From IMG/VR virus record IMGVR_UViG_3300046733_001513, positions 1 to 21,382 of that record: DNA of 21,382 nt; one strand, 5' to 3'. The stretch comes from a virus. How positions within the stretch are numbered: the stretch's first letter is position 1; each line of letters begins with the position of its first letter. The notes under the pieces were generated by a model, which had not been told where the DNA came from, did not search any database, and saw only the letters and a list, made by a program, of their open reading frames with translations. Made by a program: the position numbers and the translations under genes. This document shows positions 1 through 7,683 of the stretch, in pieces.

Positions 1-390
1 ACACATGATCAGATTGATGAATATCATGCTGAGTGCATTGAAGAAGGTTACGAAGGAATTATGTTACGTGATCCATCTATGGTTTATGAACATACTCGAT
101 CAAAGAAACTTCTTAAATATAAACAGTTCACGGATGATGAATTCAAGGTGATTGATATCACCGCGGGTAAGGGTATGCGAGCCACTATGGCTGGTCGAGT
201 CCGTTGTGTGACGAAGGATGGTGTAGAATTCGAAGCATCGATGCAAGGAACTCACGAATACTTTACAGAACTCTTGGAAAAGAGAAGTGAATTCATTGGT
301 CAGATGGCAACTATTCGATATCAGAATCTAACACCAGATGGAAAGCCTCGATTTGGAGTTATGGTTGATATTGGTCGAATAGATATATAA
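1..390 (+). CDS. ATP-dependent DNA ligase, C-terminal part (5' end outside window)
   Basis: The frame is open from base 1, so this is the 3' end of a longer gene, and the ATG at 61 is internal. Ligase motif IV (EGIMLRD, around bases 52-72) lies across that ATG. Motif V follows with the paired lysines of KLLKYK. The remainder fits the OB-fold domain, ending in a segment like TIRYQNLTPDGKPRFG that is typical of phage and bacterial ATP-dependent ligases. The family seals nicks in double-stranded DNA through an enzyme-AMP intermediate; the adenylated lysine would lie upstream of the window. The stop shares its last base with the start of the next gene (TAATG), so the glycan cassette begins directly against this replication gene. 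Family call is confident; which ligase subfamily is not determined. Confidence 0.88.
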   Translation, partial: THDQIDEYHAECIEEGYEGIMLRDPSMVYEHTRSKKLLKYKQFTDDEFKVIDITAGKGMRATMAGRVRCVTKDGVEFEASMQGTHEYFTELLEKRSEFIGQMATIRYQNLTPDGKPRFGVMVDIGRIDI

Positions 391-1325
391 TGAAAAAGTA
401 TAATTGCCTTTTATTCAATAATGAAATATGGTTATTAGAATTGAGAATCAAGCACGATCTTAAAGTGTTTGATTATGTTGTCATATGTGAAGGTGATAAA
501 ACACACAGTGGCTTGGAAAAGCCATATTATTTCGAAAGATATAAACATCTATTTGAAAAATACCTTGATAGGATTATCTATTTTAAGGTGCAATTACCCA
601 AGCCAACTTGGGGTGATTTTAGATCGACAGTAAGCACGGGCAAATCCATCTTTGTTAAAACCAATAGATGGGAAGTAGAACACTATCATCGTTCAATCTT
701 TAAAGAACATATACTCAATATTACTCAGCCTGATGATCTGATAAGATTTAGCGATCTTGATGAGATTCAAAATAATAATGAGATAAAAGAACACAAATGT
801 GCAGATGATATTACTTTTTATCCATACCATAATTATACAAATTTCATTAGTGAAAAGCCTCATGAGAAAGTATGGATAGCACCTTTCGTGACAAGCGCTC
901 GGATTCTGGATAAGATACAACCTGGAGATTATAGAAAGATAAGTGGAAAAATGAATAAGTATATCGTTCATCATATTTGTAATGAAAGATATTTAAGACA
1001 CAATGATTCAATGGAAACTCCAGTATATAATAAATATAAACTTCCTATTCAAGATATAAAATTTCCTAATAGACATTGGGGTATACATTTGTCAAGTGTA
1101 ACGAATCATTTGAATGGTAGAGAAAAAGCACATTCTTTTTCACATGCAGAGGTAGACATAACATTCATCGCGATGCATGGCCCTTCACCCAATGCAGATC
1201 AGATAGAGAAAAATACTGAAGATGTCATTTCCAACTATATCAATACAAAATTAATGATTAAGCCCCATAGATATATTCCGAAGAAACTCTTTCGCGAAAC
1301 CATCTTTGGTGGATTATATGTATAA
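390..1325 (+). CDS. Glycosyltransferase family 17-like protein
   Basis: This 311-residue protein looks like the GT17 family, whose eukaryotic members add a bisecting N-acetylglucosamine to N-glycans. The N-terminus (YNCLLFNNEIWLLELRI, residues 4-20) matches the family's opening, followed by a YVVICEGDKTHSG segment (residues 29-41). The acidic motif DLDEI (residues 122-126) sits where the family has its D-x-D-E-I/V metal and nucleotide-sugar site. A later HWGIHLSS stretch with a following SFSHAE segment fits the conserved family C-terminus. No signal peptide or membrane segment is evident, so it probably acts in the host cytoplasm. Its start overlaps the ligase stop by one base, suggesting translational coupling. 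It opens the glycan cassette. The sugar donor and acceptor cannot be read from the sequence. Confidence 0.82.
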   Translation: MKKYNCLLFNNEIWLLELRIKHDLKVFDYVVICEGDKTHSGLEKPYYFERYKHLFEKYLDRIIYFKVQLPKPTWGDFRSTVSTGKSIFVKTNRWEVEHYHRSIFKEHILNITQPDDLIRFSDLDEIQNNNEIKEHKCADDITFYPYHNYTNFISEKPHEKVWIAPFVTSARILDKIQPGDYRKISGKMNKYIVHHICNERYLRHNDSMETPVYNKYKLPIQDIKFPNRHWGIHLSSVTNHLNGREKAHSFSHAEVDITFIAMHGPSPNADQIEKNTEDVISNYINTKLMIKPHRYIPKKLFRETIFGGLYV

Positions 1326-1330
1326 GAATT

Positions 1331-1338
1331 TATAAATA
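1331..1338 (+). promoter_or_regulatory. T4-type late promoter element TATAAATA
   Basis: Perfect match to the T4 late promoter core in the 26-base gap between two glycosyltransferase genes, ending 13 bases before the ATG at 1352. In T4 this element is read by the sigma gp55 with the sliding clamp, so most of the glycan cassette would be transcribed late. Being intergenic makes chance less likely. Confidence 0.65.
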
Positions 1339-1351
1339 CATATTCTTAATT

Positions 1352-2377
1352 ATGATAATATCAATTGACGAGTATTTCCAAAAGCCAAATTCCACAGAAT
1401 GGAAGGCACTACAACACATGAAGGAAATCGATAGGTTTGTTGATAGCCCTAATGTTTATATCGGATTCCCTTGGGCACAATATATCGATTCTTATATGCA
1501 ACACGTAGGTGTGCAAGATTGTAAAAAATCTTATAAGACATACTGCGCTCTTCTGGTGGAATTGAAGAAAATACAAGCGCGCTTGAAAGAGATGAAAGGC
1601 ACATACAATAAGGTGTTAACTGTTCATCAGCATGTAGCACTCACATCTCCTTTTATCTACGAAAGATGCTTTAGTAAATTCAGAGTTGATACTGTATTCT
1701 GGTCTCATCTATGTGATCGCTCTCTTAGTGTGGGAAATTATAATGAGAATAATTTATTCTATTCAAAACCGTGGGAGAATACCTTTAAGAGAAAGCATAA
1801 TGTTAAACCTTATTATCTTCACCCTATTCAGATCGAAAAGCCTCTGAAAGAAAAAAAATATTTTAAGAAAAGAAAAGAATTATTTTGTTTTTCTGGTTGT
1901 GGTGATAGTGATATGTATATCGATGATATACGACCGAAGATAGCCAAAGTAGAAAATAATAATATAAGAATCATTGATCGTTGGTATTATAGTAAATTTC
2001 GAAAGGATGGCTTTGAATTGAATGAAACAGAGGGGAAAATCTTTGTGGACAAATCATATATAAAACAATTATCGGATTCACATTTTTGTCTATGTCCAAC
2101 AGGAACAGGTCATAACAGTATTCGTATATGGGAGGCAATCAATGCAGGATCGATCCCCGTATTCATTGATAATCTGCCCGAACTTTACAAAACCCGATCT
2201 GCTGATCTAAAAGATAATTGTGTTATTATAAAAAGTAAAGACCTTAATAATCTGGACAAAGTATTAACTTCATATCTAAAAAAATCTAGGCAGATGAGAG
2301 AAAATTTATTTAAGATAGCCAATGAGATAGTGGAAGAACCCGCACATCAATTATATACCGCATATATCACAGGATGA
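1352..2377 (+). CDS. Exostosin-like (GT47-type) glycosyltransferase
   Basis: A 341-residue protein whose C-terminal half carries the signature of the exostosin family: a segment beginning FCLCPTGTG (from residue 245), then RIWEAINAGSIPVF (residues 258-271). The family binds a nucleotide sugar there and transfers hexuronic acid, hexose or similar sugars; animal members polymerise heparan sulfate and plant members build cell-wall polysaccharides. The N-terminal third is poorly recognisable. No membrane anchor is visible, unlike the eukaryotic type II proteins. A late promoter element lies just upstream. The stop overlaps the next gene in an ATGA. The exact sugar specificity is unknown, and other GT-B families share part of this motif. 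Confidence 0.75.
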   Translation: MIISIDEYFQKPNSTEWKALQHMKEIDRFVDSPNVYIGFPWAQYIDSYMQHVGVQDCKKSYKTYCALLVELKKIQARLKEMKGTYNKVLTVHQHVALTSPFIYERCFSKFRVDTVFWSHLCDRSLSVGNYNENNLFYSKPWENTFKRKHNVKPYYLHPIQIEKPLKEKKYFKKRKELFCFSGCGDSDMYIDDIRPKIAKVENNNIRIIDRWYYSKFRKDGFELNETEGKIFVDKSYIKQLSDSHFCLCPTGTGHNSIRIWEAINAGSIPVFIDNLPELYKTRSADLKDNCVIIKSKDLNNLDKVLTSYLKKSRQMRENLFKIANEIVEEPAHQLYTAYITG

Positions 2378-3381
2378 AGAAAAAATTATTTCTGAGTGTA
2401 ACAGAGAAGGCATCCATTTATAATTCATCTAATTACAGGTGGAGAATTGAAAGGGTTTTTAGAGTGGTTGAAGATATGGATGATGCAGATATTATCCTAT
2501 TGACCGATCCATTCTATCATCAACATGATTTCCTTCAGAGAAAAGAAAAGATCAATGCACGACTCTATTCTTTTTCGGATGAACCTATATGGGATTTATA
2601 TTCGAATGTGTGCACACCAGAGAAATTAAAAGAGAATGTGATTGAATGGAACGGTCATGAGATAACACAGTTGAATCATTTTAATAGTGATATCTTTGAA
2701 TTCGACACACTACCATATTATCTCACTCATCACCCAGATATTGTGGCGAAATATATCACTATGTCGATGCAGTGGTCATATAAGACAGATAAAGAACTTG
2801 TTGATATATGGAGAAAGAGACCAATAAATATCCAAGGGCTCGTGGGTAAAGCAAATGGAAGATTCGAAAAAAAGGTATCAAAGGTATACGATGAATGTAA
2901 TATTGTTCGCAGGTCTAAGATAGCACAAGAGATAGGAAAAGATAAAGAAAATCACCTTGATGGAAAAGGATGGTCGATACAGTCTGGTAAAACTTGTGTT
3001 TCAAACGCAAGAGATAATAGATCATGGCACTATCATAAAATGAAATCCTGTATGAGTTCACGGTATCTTCTCTCTATGGAAAATACCCTTGCACCTAATT
3101 ATATCACAGAGAAGATATTCGATGCAGTATTCTCATTGAATGTACCCATCTTTAATTTCCCACCAGATCATAAGTTTCATAAATTAGGATTAAAAGGTAT
3201 AAATATATTCGGAATTGATGATATTAAAACTTATATAAATGACAGTGTAAAGAAAGATAATTCTCAGATTGTTATAGACAATTTAATGCAGGGAAATGAA
3301 ATATTAAAAAGCGCAGGAAATGATATGGTAAAAGAATCCATAAAAAGAATAGAAAAATTAAATAAAAAAGTGAATGAGTAA
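2374..3381 (+). CDS. GT10 fucosyltransferase-like protein
   Basis: A 335-residue protein resembling alpha-1,3/1,4-fucosyltransferases. Residues 231-252 (opening YLLSMENTLAPNYITEK) match the family's donor-binding motif, including the Y-x-T-E-K core at residues 243-247 and the following ...VPIF strand at 257-260. Known family members transfer fucose from GDP-fucose to N-acetylglucosamine or glucose. The N-terminal half (residues 1-150) is diverged, and the acceptor is not predictable. The gene starts within the stop of the exostosin-like gene (ATGA overlap) and ends overlapping the methyltransferase by eight bases, so it is translated as part of one operon. No GDP-fucose synthesis genes are in the window, so the donor would come from the host or from elsewhere in the phage genome. 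Confidence 0.75.
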   Translation: MKKKLFLSVTEKASIYNSSNYRWRIERVFRVVEDMDDADIILLTDPFYHQHDFLQRKEKINARLYSFSDEPIWDLYSNVCTPEKLKENVIEWNGHEITQLNHFNSDIFEFDTLPYYLTHHPDIVAKYITMSMQWSYKTDKELVDIWRKRPINIQGLVGKANGRFEKKVSKVYDECNIVRRSKIAQEIGKDKENHLDGKGWSIQSGKTCVSNARDNRSWHYHKMKSCMSSRYLLSMENTLAPNYITEKIFDAVFSLNVPIFNFPPDHKFHKLGLKGINIFGIDDIKTYINDSVKKDNSQIVIDNLMQGNEILKSAGNDMVKESIKRIEKLNKKVNE

Positions 3382-4204
3382 TGAATCTACATCAAATTCT
3401 GGCATCTTTATTAATAATGATACTGATATAAATCATATATCTCTTAATTCGGGAAAAGAAAAAGAGTCAAATTCTATATGTCCACCAGATGGTAGGATGA
3501 GACACTGGTATAATTTAAATCATGATGATTTATATATTTACCAAGCATCAATAAATGCCGAAACATATCGAAAATCTTTTGAAAAACATTTAGGAGAACT
3601 AAAAGAAGGCGACAAGATCATGGAATTTGGTTGTTCTTCGGGCAGATTGATTCGATGGTTTGAACCCGAAGCATCAAGGGGTGTGGATGTTTGGGGTGTG
3701 GATATAGATGGTCCCGCCATCACTTGGGCTCAACAGAATTTGCCCAGTAATCTGAATTTCTTTATGAATACTACCTCACCGCACTTGCCATTTCGAGATG
3801 ATTCTTTTAATTTTATCTTTGCGGAATCTGTATTTACTCATATCGCCGAACTCGCGGATGCATGGCTTTTAGAATTAGCTCGGGTGATGAATAAAGATAG
3901 AGGACTGGCTATCATATCTATTAATGATGAGAGAGCAATAGAGAACTTAGAAAAAATAAATCCTCCAAAATATAATGAAATGGGAAAGTGTATATATACA
4001 GGTCCTCGCAAGGCTCTTGGCCTTATAAAAGATTTAAAAGAACCTTTTGGGAAATTAACATTCAATGAGGGACCATGGCAAACTGGTGTATGGTATTCAA
4101 ATGAATTTATTCTTTCTAGACTCAATAAAATTTTCGATATCATTGAAATTATACCCTATTATCACAGCATGTATCAAACTGCTTATATTCTAAAGATCAA
4201 ATGA
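3374..4204 (+). CDS. SAM-dependent class I methyltransferase
   Basis: A 276-residue protein with a class I Rossmann-fold methyltransferase core. Motif I is MEFGCSSGRL (residues 83-92), followed by a strand ending VWGVDID (106-112) that supplies the acidic residue binding the SAM ribose. LPFRDDSFNFIFAESVFTH (138-156) matches the usual motif II and III region. The closest-looking group is the methyltransferase_11/25 type, common in polysaccharide loci. Residues 1-45 have low complexity and no recognisable fold, so a start further in (for example the ATG at 3497) is possible. The coupled start at 3374, overlapping the previous stop by eight bases, is preferred. From context it may O-methylate a sugar of the same glycan; small-molecule or protein substrates are not excluded. 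Confidence 0.85.
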   Translation: MSNESTSNSGIFINNDTDINHISLNSGKEKESNSICPPDGRMRHWYNLNHDDLYIYQASINAETYRKSFEKHLGELKEGDKIMEFGCSSGRLIRWFEPEASRGVDVWGVDIDGPAITWAQQNLPSNLNFFMNTTSPHLPFRDDSFNFIFAESVFTHIAELADAWLLELARVMNKDRGLAIISINDERAIENLEKINPPKYNEMGKCIYTGPRKALGLIKDLKEPFGKLTFNEGPWQTGVWYSNEFILSRLNKIFDIIEIIPYYHSMYQTAYILKIK

Positions 4205-5199
4205 TGGAATTCTATAATATTCAATCTTGTTACATAGATGATAAAGACATCTTATATTTTGATGTGTTTATTAAAGATAATCTGCTTTATATAATAAAGC
4301 CAGTCTATTATAAACCCAGACCAAGATTAGAAAAATGGGTGATAAGGGTAAACGGCGAACCAGTTAAACTTACAGAAAATAAAGTATCTTTAGATTGGCG
4401 AACCGAAACAGAGAACGGTGAACCCTTCTGGATAACAAAGTATGAGATAAAGAATGTCTTGGATATTAATGATGTCAGCATCAAGCTGAAAGATATACAT
4501 GAAACATTTCAATTAGTTCCTCATGTAGAAGAGAAAAAATTATTTTCTGTCTCGACACTATTTAAATATGATATTGAAGAGTATGAGAGATGGTATAATT
4601 ACTACAAGGCTCAAGGAGCAGATCATTTTTATATTTATTATAATGGCATATTGAGTGATGATCAAATAAAAATTCTTGAGAATGATGATGTCACACTGAT
4701 TAATTGGGATTTTCGTTATGTAAATTTTCCTTTATTACAAAAGCCACCAGAAGGCTCACACTATAAGTATGGTCATCATGCACAGCCGGCGCAGATAAAT
4801 CATGCCTTCCATCTATTCAATGATCATTATATGCTATTCTGTGATTTTGATGAATTCCTTGAATGGAATGATGGCACATTGAGAGAAATGATTCTCAAAT
4901 ACTCTGATATAGATGTATTTGGTTTCAGAAACTGCTGGGCTAAGTCAGGCTTTGAGAAGAATACATTACACTATGATGATCCATTAGAATACCCGATAAG
5001 AGCGAAGAACATATATAAAGTAGAATCTTATAAGAATTCAATCAAGATTCATAGCCCTTCGATCACAAATGGCTACAATATAAAGAGTGATCTTAATATG
5101 TACCACTTTCATAAGATAAATGCATCAAAGCGATTGTTTGAAAATAAAAATATCTATCCACCTCTTGATTATAAGAATTATAAATATTTTGAATGGTAG
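4201..5199 (+). CDS. GT92/GT2-type glycosyltransferase
   Basis: A 332-residue protein. After a beta-rich N-terminal region (residues 1-110) comes a GT-A glycosyltransferase domain like GT92 and related bacterial glycosyltransferases: a segment starting LFSVSTLFKYDIEEYERW (residues 114-131), the YNYYKAQGADHFYIYYN strand region, and the metal-binding CDFDEFL motif (residues 214-220). Characterised GT92 enzymes add galactose to core fucose or related sugars, but that specificity cannot be assumed here. Start and stop overlap both neighbours (ATGA at 4201; seven bases with the next gene). A second ATG directly follows the first at 4204, so the start is uncertain by one codon. The N-terminal extension may bind the acceptor or another cassette protein. 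Confidence 0.78.
   Translation: MMEFYNIQSCYIDDKDILYFDVFIKDNLLYIIKPVYYKPRPRLEKWVIRVNGEPVKLTENKVSLDWRTETENGEPFWITKYEIKNVLDINDVSIKLKDIHETFQLVPHVEEKKLFSVSTLFKYDIEEYERWYNYYKAQGADHFYIYYNGILSDDQIKILENDDVTLINWDFRYVNFPLLQKPPEGSHYKYGHHAQPAQINHAFHLFNDHYMLFCDFDEFLEWNDGTLREMILKYSDIDVFGFRNCWAKSGFEKNTLHYDDPLEYPIRAKNIYKVESYKNSIKIHSPSITNGYNIKSDLNMYHFHKINASKRLFENKNIYPPLDYKNYKYFEW
5179..5186 (+). promoter_or_regulatory. Possible T4-type late promoter TATAAATA before the sulfotransferase genes
   Basis: Perfect eight-base match, but inside the last codons of the preceding glycosyltransferase, where AT-rich codons could produce it by chance. It ends six bases before the ATG at 5193, close to the five-base spacing seen at five other starts. 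This makes a separate promoter for the three sulfotransferase genes plausible. Confidence 0.42.
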
Positions 5200-5753
5200 A
5201 TGATAAGAGAAAGTGCGTATTCATACATATACCAAAGTGTGCTGGCAATTCAATTGTAGATGCTTTTGGTATCCATGTTCATAGTCATCAGCCCGCCAAT
5301 TATTACTGGCGAGAGAAAAAAATATTAGATTACTATCTCTTCTCCTTTGTTCGTAACCCTTGGGATAGATTCCTCAGCGCTTATCTTTTCTTGAAAGACG
5401 GTGGAATGAACGATGTAGATAAATTGGCAGCGAAGAATCTAATTAAAGGAAGAGACTTCGAAGAATTTTTATTAGATACTCCGATACATGAAATTCTTCA
5501 ACAAACACACTTTAAAAGATTAACACATTTCTTGAATAGAAAAATTGATTTCATTGGAAAATATGAAAATCTAGATGAAGATTTTAAACAACTATTGATA
5601 AATATTGGAGAGGATGATATAGAACTACCTCATCTTAATGCTACCCGCAATAAGAAACATTATACAGAATATTATAATGATAAGACTATTAAGGCTATAA
5701 GAAAACTTTACTTCAGAGATATAAAATTATTTAATTACGAGTTTGGAAAATGA
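5193..5753 (+). CDS. Carbohydrate sulfotransferase-like protein, copy 1
   Basis: A 186-residue member of the sulfotransferase_2 type, which moves sulfate from PAPS to a sugar hydroxyl. The 5'-phosphosulfate loop is FIHIPKCAGNS (residues 10-20, catalytic-loop Lys15). The 3'-phosphate site is FVRNPWDRFLSAY (52-64, Arg54 and Ser62). Both are near-canonical, making this the most typical of the three copies. It ends with a HYTEYYND...LFNYEFGK tail shared with the next two proteins. It lacks the membrane anchor of Golgi enzymes and is shorter than most animal members, so a soluble cytoplasmic enzyme is likely. The start overlaps the preceding gene by seven bases. The acceptor is unknown; the neighbouring glycosyltransferases suggest a glycan. 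Confidence 0.88.
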   Translation: MVDDKRKCVFIHIPKCAGNSIVDAFGIHVHSHQPANYYWREKKILDYYLFSFVRNPWDRFLSAYLFLKDGGMNDVDKLAAKNLIKGRDFEEFLLDTPIHEILQQTHFKRLTHFLNRKIDFIGKYENLDEDFKQLLINIGEDDIELPHLNATRNKKHYTEYYNDKTIKAIRKLYFRDIKLFNYEFGK

Positions 5754-6415
5754 GAATATCACACAAACACAAATTTATTTTTTACGCCATCAATAAGACA
5801 GGTAGTTCATCTATTCGTGATTATTTTTATAGAGTTTTGAAAGATGACTACGATGAAAATATCACTGTCGGGACGCCGAAGCCACGTCAATGGAATCATC
5901 ACCATAATGACTTTAATGCTGTTAAAAAACATTTCGAAACAATAGAATATAATTATGATGATTATATCAAATTTGCTTTCATACGAAACCCTTGGGATAG
6001 AGAATTATCAATTTATCATTTCAAATTAAGGCGCAGAGACGAGAGCAAATGCCCCGCGGCGACTTGGCAATTGGGAGATTCTGGAAATTCATTTAAAGAA
6101 TGGATCAAAAGTGACCAGTATATGAAAAAATCAAATGATGTTCATGCTTATCAACATAAGTGGTTAGATTTTAATGACCCTAAATTCTTTGCTTTTTCAT
6201 ATGAGAATCTACAAAAGGATTTTGATTCAATGATTGAGTTGATAAATGCTCATTCCTCTGCTGCTGACCTACCTAAAAAGAAATTATCTCATCAGATGAT
6301 GGGTCAATATAAGCATATTCCTTACACAGAATATTATGATGAAGAGATGGTAGAGATTGTATCTAAAAAATTTGCAAAAGATATTGAGATATTCAACTAT
6401 AAATTCGGAGAATAA
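5750..6415 (+). CDS. Sulfotransferase-like protein, copy 2
   Basis: A 221-residue paralogue of the preceding protein. The 5'-phosphosulfate loop is altered to YAINKTGSSSI (residues 12-22), keeping Lys16 but with Asn in place of the usual Pro. The 3'-phosphate motif FIRNPWDRELSIY (77-89) keeps Arg79 and Ser87. The tail again reads YTEYYDEE...IFNYKFGE. A His-rich stretch (residues 50-52) and a longer middle region distinguish it from copy 1, where acceptor choice would be expected to differ. The start lies in the stop of copy 1 (ATGA). A run of about 20 bases around the RNPWD codons is identical to copy 3, which supports duplication within this lineage. Activity is likely but unproven. Confidence 0.83.
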   Translation: MRISHKHKFIFYAINKTGSSSIRDYFYRVLKDDYDENITVGTPKPRQWNHHHNDFNAVKKHFETIEYNYDDYIKFAFIRNPWDRELSIYHFKLRRRDESKCPAATWQLGDSGNSFKEWIKSDQYMKKSNDVHAYQHKWLDFNDPKFFAFSYENLQKDFDSMIELINAHSSAADLPKKKLSHQMMGQYKHIPYTEYYDEEMVEIVSKKFAKDIEIFNYKFGE

Positions 6416-6421
6416 AAAAAA

Positions 6422-7036
6422 ATGATTTTATCAGATAAGTATAAATTTATATTCATCAGACAGCAGAAGATAGGTGGTGCTACGATGGAGAAAAATGGGA
6501 TCGCTGTAATCGACCCAAACTACATTAAATTTACCAAGGATAAATGTCCAGGTGAAGACCCAAATCATATGAGATGTGAGACAATTGCAGACCTGATACC
6601 TCATAAGTATGATAATTACTTTAGATTTACTTTCATACGAAACCCTTGGGCAAGATTGGTCTCTTTATATTTTCATATCAACCAAGGTGCCAGTGAAGAA
6701 ATGTGGAAGAAAGAATATCATGAGAAAAATTTTAATCCTTACAGAAAGACATTCGATCAATTTATAAAAGAATGCGATAATAAATTATGGGCCAATTCTT
6801 TTTTACCCATGAAAGATTTTGCTGGTGATGTGGATTATATAGGTAAGACAGAGAACTTACAAGAGGATTTTAATTATATATGCGATTGTATAGGTGCACC
6901 TAGAAAAGATATTGGATGGGGAAATAAAGGAAATCATAAGTTGTACACTGAATATTATAATGATGAGACGAGAGAAATAGTCGCACAAAGATATGCAGAA
7001 GACATAGCTGCATTTAATTATGAGTTTGGAAAATAA
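6422..7036 (+). CDS. Sulfotransferase-like protein, copy 3 (divergent)
   Basis: A 204-residue paralogue of the two preceding proteins. The 5'-phosphosulfate loop is the most divergent: FIRQQKIGGAT (residues 11-21) keeps Lys16 but not the surrounding Pro-Lys context. The 3'-phosphate motif FIRNPWARLVSLY (71-83) keeps Arg73 and Ser81 and replaces the Asp of RNPWD with Ala. The tail YTEYYNDE...AFNYEFGK matches the other two copies. The start is separated from copy 2 by six A-rich bases, with a GGAG eleven bases upstream that could be a weak ribosome binding site. It overlaps the next gene by 17 bases. It may use a different acceptor or be catalytically weakened; the sequence cannot decide. Confidence 0.78.
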   Translation: MILSDKYKFIFIRQQKIGGATMEKNGIAVIDPNYIKFTKDKCPGEDPNHMRCETIADLIPHKYDNYFRFTFIRNPWARLVSLYFHINQGASEEMWKKEYHEKNFNPYRKTFDQFIKECDNKLWANSFLPMKDFAGDVDYIGKTENLQEDFNYICDCIGAPRKDIGWGNKGNHKLYTEYYNDETREIVAQRYAEDIAAFNYEFGK

Positions 7037-7679
7037 AGTAAAAATATTATCGAACAATTCTGTTTATAGGGTAACAGATCTGATACACCAAAGAGGTGTG
7101 AGATGGGAAAGGGATAGAGCAGAGATACTATCCAATCCAAAGTTTAAAGACACCATAATGTTTGATTATCTTATGGAAAAAGAGAAAGAGTGGGATTACA
7201 TTCTTCTTAAAAGTCTTATAGAAAAACATACAGAGAAATACAATTATCCCATTCCAGAAGAAAATGAATTGGTCGTGCACCTCCGAATGGGTGATGTTGT
7301 GGGAGAAGGAGATTGTTGCCCTGGCTTTGAAGCAATCAATGATATGTATAAAGGATTTTGGGATAATCTAAACCCCGATAAATTTGATAAGGTAACCTTT
7401 GTTGTGGCACTACACTTCGGTGCAAATGATCTGACTGGTCAATATTACTATTCTGACAAGGTAAAGAATGATAACTTTACTATCTTAGAGAATATCAAGA
7501 AGCAGATAGAGGATGTCGGAAAGGAAATGAACATATATTCGTCTAGTGAACCCGATAAAGATATCTGTTACATGGCTCATGCTAGACATTATATGAAGAG
7601 TATGAGTGAATTATCTACCATTGTAGGTAAATGTATGGTAAATGATTCTGATATATATGTGATCAAATCATATAAATAG
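7020..7679 (+). CDS. Fucosyltransferase-like protein with HxR motif (GT11/GT23-like)
   Basis: A 219-residue protein with ELVVHLRMGDVV (residues 83-94), which resembles the H-x-R-R-x-D GDP-fucose-binding motif of GT11, GT23 and O-fucosyltransferases. Here the second Arg is Met, while the first Arg and the Asp remain. Residues 181-203 (DICYMAHARHYMKSM, then SELSTIVGK) resemble the second half of that fold, where a short D-x-x-x-M helix is followed by a Ser-rich strand. It is shorter than typical GT11 enzymes (about 280-300 residues) and may lack part of the N-terminal lobe. The 17-base overlap with the upstream gene is long for this region, so a later start is possible. It closes the glycan cassette. 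Family placement is tentative. Confidence 0.55.
   Translation: MSLENKVKILSNNSVYRVTDLIHQRGVRWERDRAEILSNPKFKDTIMFDYLMEKEKEWDYILLKSLIEKHTEKYNYPIPEENELVVHLRMGDVVGEGDCCPGFEAINDMYKGFWDNLNPDKFDKVTFVVALHFGANDLTGQYYYSDKVKNDNFTILENIKKQIEDVGKEMNIYSSSEPDKDICYMAHARHYMKSMSELSTIVGKCMVNDSDIYVIKSYK
7671..7678 (+). promoter_or_regulatory. T4-type late promoter TATAAATA before the virion genes
   Basis: Perfect late-promoter core overlapping the stop codon of the last cassette gene and ending exactly five bases before the ATG at 7684. In T4, transcription starts about six bases after this core, so the mRNA would start at or next to the ATG. Confidence 0.8.
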
Positions 7680-7683
7680 AACC

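Noticed and set aside
61-390. Separate 109-residue gene starting at ATG 61
   Set aside because: The frame is open to base 1 and ligase motif IV spans the ATG, so this is the end of a longer ligase gene.
1029-1036. AATAAATA inside the GT17-like gene
   Set aside because: Intragenic and far from any start; a chance match is likely.
3198-3205. TATAAATA inside the GT10-like gene
   Set aside because: It lies in coding sequence 168 bases before the next start, in AT-rich DNA where chance matches are expected.
3838-4143. 101-residue minus-strand open frame
   Set aside because: Opposite the methyltransferase gene with its clear motif I. No recognisable protein features.
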